Assembly: GCA_030619405.1 (NCBI GenBank)
Contig: JAUXBK010000113.1
Span: forward strand, 1-8,253
Origin: Sedimenticola sp.
Lineage (GTDB): Bacteria > Pseudomonadota > Gammaproteobacteria > Chromatiales > Chromatiaceae
Direction of reading: 5' to 3'
DNA length: 8,253 nucleotides
Shown here piece after piece: positions 5,857 to 8,253 of this stretch. A program made the translations under genes and the position numbers. Under the pieces are notes generated by a model. The model saw only the letters and a program-made list of their open reading frames with translations, was not told where the DNA came from and made no database searches. The stretch's first letter is position 1, and every line of letters starts with the position of its first letter.

Positions 5857-8136
5857 ATGCACGACTACTTACAGGATCTAGGCAGTAGATTGCTGTTCTG
5901 GGCGCCATCGAGGCAGGATTACCGGGGATGGCTGACGCGGCTCTCTTGTTTTCTGTTTCTGGCGCTACTGTACAGTACTTACCCCAGCGCCGCATACCCG
6001 GCGGCAGAGGGGCCTCAGGGCCTGGGACTCACCCCGGAAGAGCAGGCATTTCTTGCCGCCCACCCGACTCTGAAGGCCCACAATGAGCGCAACTGGCCCC
6101 CCTTCAATTTCGCTGTAGCCGGCAGGCCCAGCGGCTTTTCCATCGATTACATGAATCTGCTGGCCTCCAAGCTGGGTATAGAGGTCGAGTATGTCACCGG
6201 GCCCACCTGGGATCAGTTCCTGCAGATGATCCGTGAAGGTGAGATCGATGTGATGCTCAACATCATGAAAACCCAGCAGCGGGACACCTTTCTGCTCTTC
6301 ACCCGCCCCTTTCTGGAGATGAGCGCCGGGATCTATGTACATGAAGGGACATCCGGAATAGCCAGCCTCGAGGATCTGGAGGGAAAAACGGTCGCCCTCG
6401 CCAAGGGGTTCTATACCGAGGAGTTGCTTGGGCGCCATTACCCCGGTGTCAAGCTGAAACTGGTCGATGACATGCAGCAGGCGCTGGAAGTGGTGGCTTA
6501 TGGTCAGGCCGACGCCACATTGGGGAAGATCAGTGTCATGAAGTACCTGATCGAGAAGAATTTCATCTCCAATGTGAAGCTGGCCGGTCAAGTCAAAGAT
6601 CAGCGATTCAACAGTACCCTCCGTCTGGCGGTCAAAAAAAATAACCCGCTGTTGCGGGATATACTGCAGAAGGCCATGGCTCGCATCAGTGAGCAGGAGG
6701 TGATTGCCCTCCGGCGTAAGTGGAGCAACTTTACCGAGGCGGCCGCAGGAAACCGGGAGATGGTCCTCTCCCCCGGGGAAGAAAAATATCTCGCGGCGAA
6801 GGGCCCCGTCAGGATGTGCGTCGATCCCGACTGGATGCCGTTCGAGTCCATCGATGAGAATGGACGCTATATTGGCATGGCCGCTGACTATATGCAGGTG
6901 TTGCAACAGCGAAACGGACTCTCTTTCGAGCTGGTGCCGACCGTGAGCTGGGCCGAATCCATGGAATATGCGAGGTCCCGCATGTGTGACATTCTCACGC
7001 TTGCGGCGCCGACGCCGGAGCGCCGGAAATTCCTGGATTTTACCGCCCCCTATTTCAACATCTCCGTGGTGATCGTCACTCGCAGCGAAGAGATGTTCAT
7101 CGAGCGATTGGAGCAGGTGCTGGACCGGCAGCTAGGCGCGGTGAAAGGGGTTGCGGTAATCGAGATACTGCGCTCCCGCTACCCGGGGATACGTCTGCAG
7201 GAGTTGGAGAGCGTCAGGGATGGGCTGGAAAAGGTTCGCAATGGGGAAATCTTTGGTTTCATCGATTCCGCCCCCTCGGCCGGCTACGCGATCCAGCAGC
7301 TGGGTTTTCCTGATGTCAAGATTGCGGGCAACCTGGGTATCACCTGGGACCTGAGCATTGCGGTGCGGAGTGATGAATCGGAACTGCTGTCGATCCTGGA
7401 CAAGGCGTTGAATGCGATGGATCCCGGGTTGAAACATCAAATCGAGAACAAGTGGATCTCGGTCCGTTACGAGCGCCACTCCGATAACGGTCTGGTGTGG
7501 AAGATGGCCGGGGTGTTCGTGCTGGCGTTGGCACTTTTCCTCTATCGAAATCGTCAGCTGGCCCGTTTCAACCGGGAGATCAAACTGGCCAACGACAAGA
7601 CTGCAGAGACCAACCGTCTGTTGCTGGAAAAGACTTTTGAGTTGGAGCGGCTCTCGACCACCGATCGACTGACCCAGATCTACAACCGGATGCGACTGGA
7701 GGAGGTGTTCCAGCAGGAGATCCTGCGGGCCGATCGTTATCAAAAGACCTTCTCCACCATCATGCTGGACCTGGATGGTTTCAAAGTGGTCAACGACAGC
7801 TATGGCCACCCGGCGGGGGACCGGGTCCTGATCGGGATAGCCAAGTCATTGCAATCGAACATCCGTGCCACCGATGTCCTGGGCCGATGGGGTGGAGAAG
7901 AGTTCCTTATCATCTGTCCCGAGACCGAGCTGGAGGGGGCCAGGCTGCTGGCGGAGCAGTTGTGCCGTGAAATCGAGGCGCTCGAGTTCCCCGGTATCGG
8001 GAAGGTGACCGCCAGCTTCGGGGTTGCCGAACATCACCCGGGTGAGCAGGAGAACGAACTGGTCAGCCGGGCCGACAATGCGCTCTACCGGGCGAAGCAC
8101 AACGGCAAGAACCGGGTCGAGGTCGCTGAGGGATAA
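5857..8136 (+). CDS. membrane diguanylate cyclase with two periplasmic BvgS-like solute-binding domains
   Basis: This 759-residue sensor should make the second messenger c-di-GMP from two GTP. A hydrophobic export segment lies at about 29-47. Two type-3 solute-binding (BvgS-like Venus flytrap) domains follow: about 70-290 (LKAHNERNWPPFNF...) and 316-537 (VRMCVDPDWMPFESIDENGRYIGMAADY...). A membrane helix is at 546-563, followed by a probable coiled-coil linker (564-598). The GGDEF domain (599-756) has an intact active site, GGEEF (679-683), plus the inhibitory site RATD (670-673), exactly five residues upstream. Activity with product inhibition is therefore expected. Ligands are likely amino acids or other small solutes, but the sequence does not say which. 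ATG 5857 has only a weak ribosome binding site (ATAGGT), and no better start is seen. It follows the repeat-protein gene after 126 bases. Confidence 0.93.
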   Translation: MHDYLQDLGSRLLFWAPSRQDYRGWLTRLSCFLFLALLYSTYPSAAYPAAEGPQGLGLTPEEQAFLAAHPTLKAHNERNWPPFNFAVAGRPSGFSIDYMNLLASKLGIEVEYVTGPTWDQFLQMIREGEIDVMLNIMKTQQRDTFLLFTRPFLEMSAGIYVHEGTSGIASLEDLEGKTVALAKGFYTEELLGRHYPGVKLKLVDDMQQALEVVAYGQADATLGKISVMKYLIEKNFISNVKLAGQVKDQRFNSTLRLAVKKNNPLLRDILQKAMARISEQEVIALRRKWSNFTEAAAGNREMVLSPGEEKYLAAKGPVRMCVDPDWMPFESIDENGRYIGMAADYMQVLQQRNGLSFELVPTVSWAESMEYARSRMCDILTLAAPTPERRKFLDFTAPYFNISVVIVTRSEEMFIERLEQVLDRQLGAVKGVAVIEILRSRYPGIRLQELESVRDGLEKVRNGEIFGFIDSAPSAGYAIQQLGFPDVKIAGNLGITWDLSIAVRSDESELLSILDKALNAMDPGLKHQIENKWISVRYERHSDNGLVWKMAGVFVLALALFLYRNRQLARFNREIKLANDKTAETNRLLLEKTFELERLSTTDRLTQIYNRMRLEEVFQQEILRADRYQKTFSTIMLDLDGFKVVNDSYGHPAGDRVLIGIAKSLQSNIRATDVLGRWGGEEFLIICPETELEGARLLAEQLCREIEALEFPGIGKVTASFGVAEHHPGEQENELVSRADNALYRAKHNGKNRVEVAEG

Positions 8137-8199
8137 ATAAGGCAACCGGAAGAAATTAATATGCCAGAATTGCGCCGGATATGGCTTCGTATTCAAGGC

Positions 8200-8240
8200 G
8201 TGCCAAGGGGCGCATACTCGTTGTATGTAACCCTTGGCAC
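8200..8240. repeat. intergenic hairpin repeat at right edge
   Basis: GTGCCAAGGG (8200-8209) and CCCTTGGCAC (8231-8240) form a perfect ten-base stem. An inner stem of CATAC (8213-8217) and GTATG (8223-8227) closes on a TCGTT loop. Weaker complementarity continues outward (CGTATTC at 8188-8194 against GAAGACG at the window end), so the full element probably extends past the window. There is no T-run. It could attenuate or end transcription of the cyclase gene, but a dispersed palindromic repeat fits better. Confidence 0.6.
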
Positions 8241-8253
8241 AACGCAGAAGACG

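Noticed and set aside
8161..8253. A frame from ATG 8161 with GGAAG upstream as the start of another gene.
   Set aside because: It translates straight through the hairpin repeat and has only 31 codons in the window; a repeat is the simpler explanation.

Overview
The window reads as a chromosomal segment from a GC-rich proteobacterium, most likely a gammaproteobacterium. This rests on the type of NirB/NirD, the -24/-12 promoter, the BvgS-like sensor and the palindromic intergenic repeats. A free-living or symbiotic sulfur-oxidising gammaproteobacterium would fit, but that is inference. I see no rRNA, tRNA, transposase, integrase or CRISPR array.

Layout. Positions 1-625 hold no convincing complete gene. 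They contain a roughly 130-bp imperfect palindrome at the left edge that may overlap the start of a minus-strand gene leaving the window, small hairpins, one copy of a palindromic repeat, and a textbook sigma-54 promoter (552-567). Next is a nitrite-assimilation operon on the plus strand: nirB (626-3061), the siroheme NAD(P)H-nitrite reductase large subunit, then nirD (3064-3423), a small subunit that keeps a full set of Rieske ligands. A two-CBS-domain protein (3515-3973) follows on the same strand.

Positions 3974-4304 are a cluster of intergenic repeats: a CTAGG-rich repeat, a two-unit palindromic element, and a second, inverted copy of the repeat found before nirB. An OsmC-like protein (4305-4715) lies on the minus strand, with a run of nine G in its coding strand. 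It is divergent from a secreted protein (4999-5730) made of four 52-residue repeats with perfect spacing and two cysteines per repeat; I do not recognise this family. Downstream on the same strand is a membrane diguanylate cyclase (5857-8136) with two BvgS-like periplasmic solute-binding domains and an intact GGEEF and I-site. The window ends in another hairpin repeat.

How the genes fit together. The sigma-54 promoter, nirB and nirD form one unit that should reduce nitrite to ammonium under nitrogen control. The CBS protein may be co-transcribed or merely adjacent. The repeat protein and the dual-SBP cyclase could be a periplasmic sensing pair feeding c-di-GMP signalling, but only adjacency and shared compartment support this. 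The most novel-looking item is the four-repeat secreted protein.
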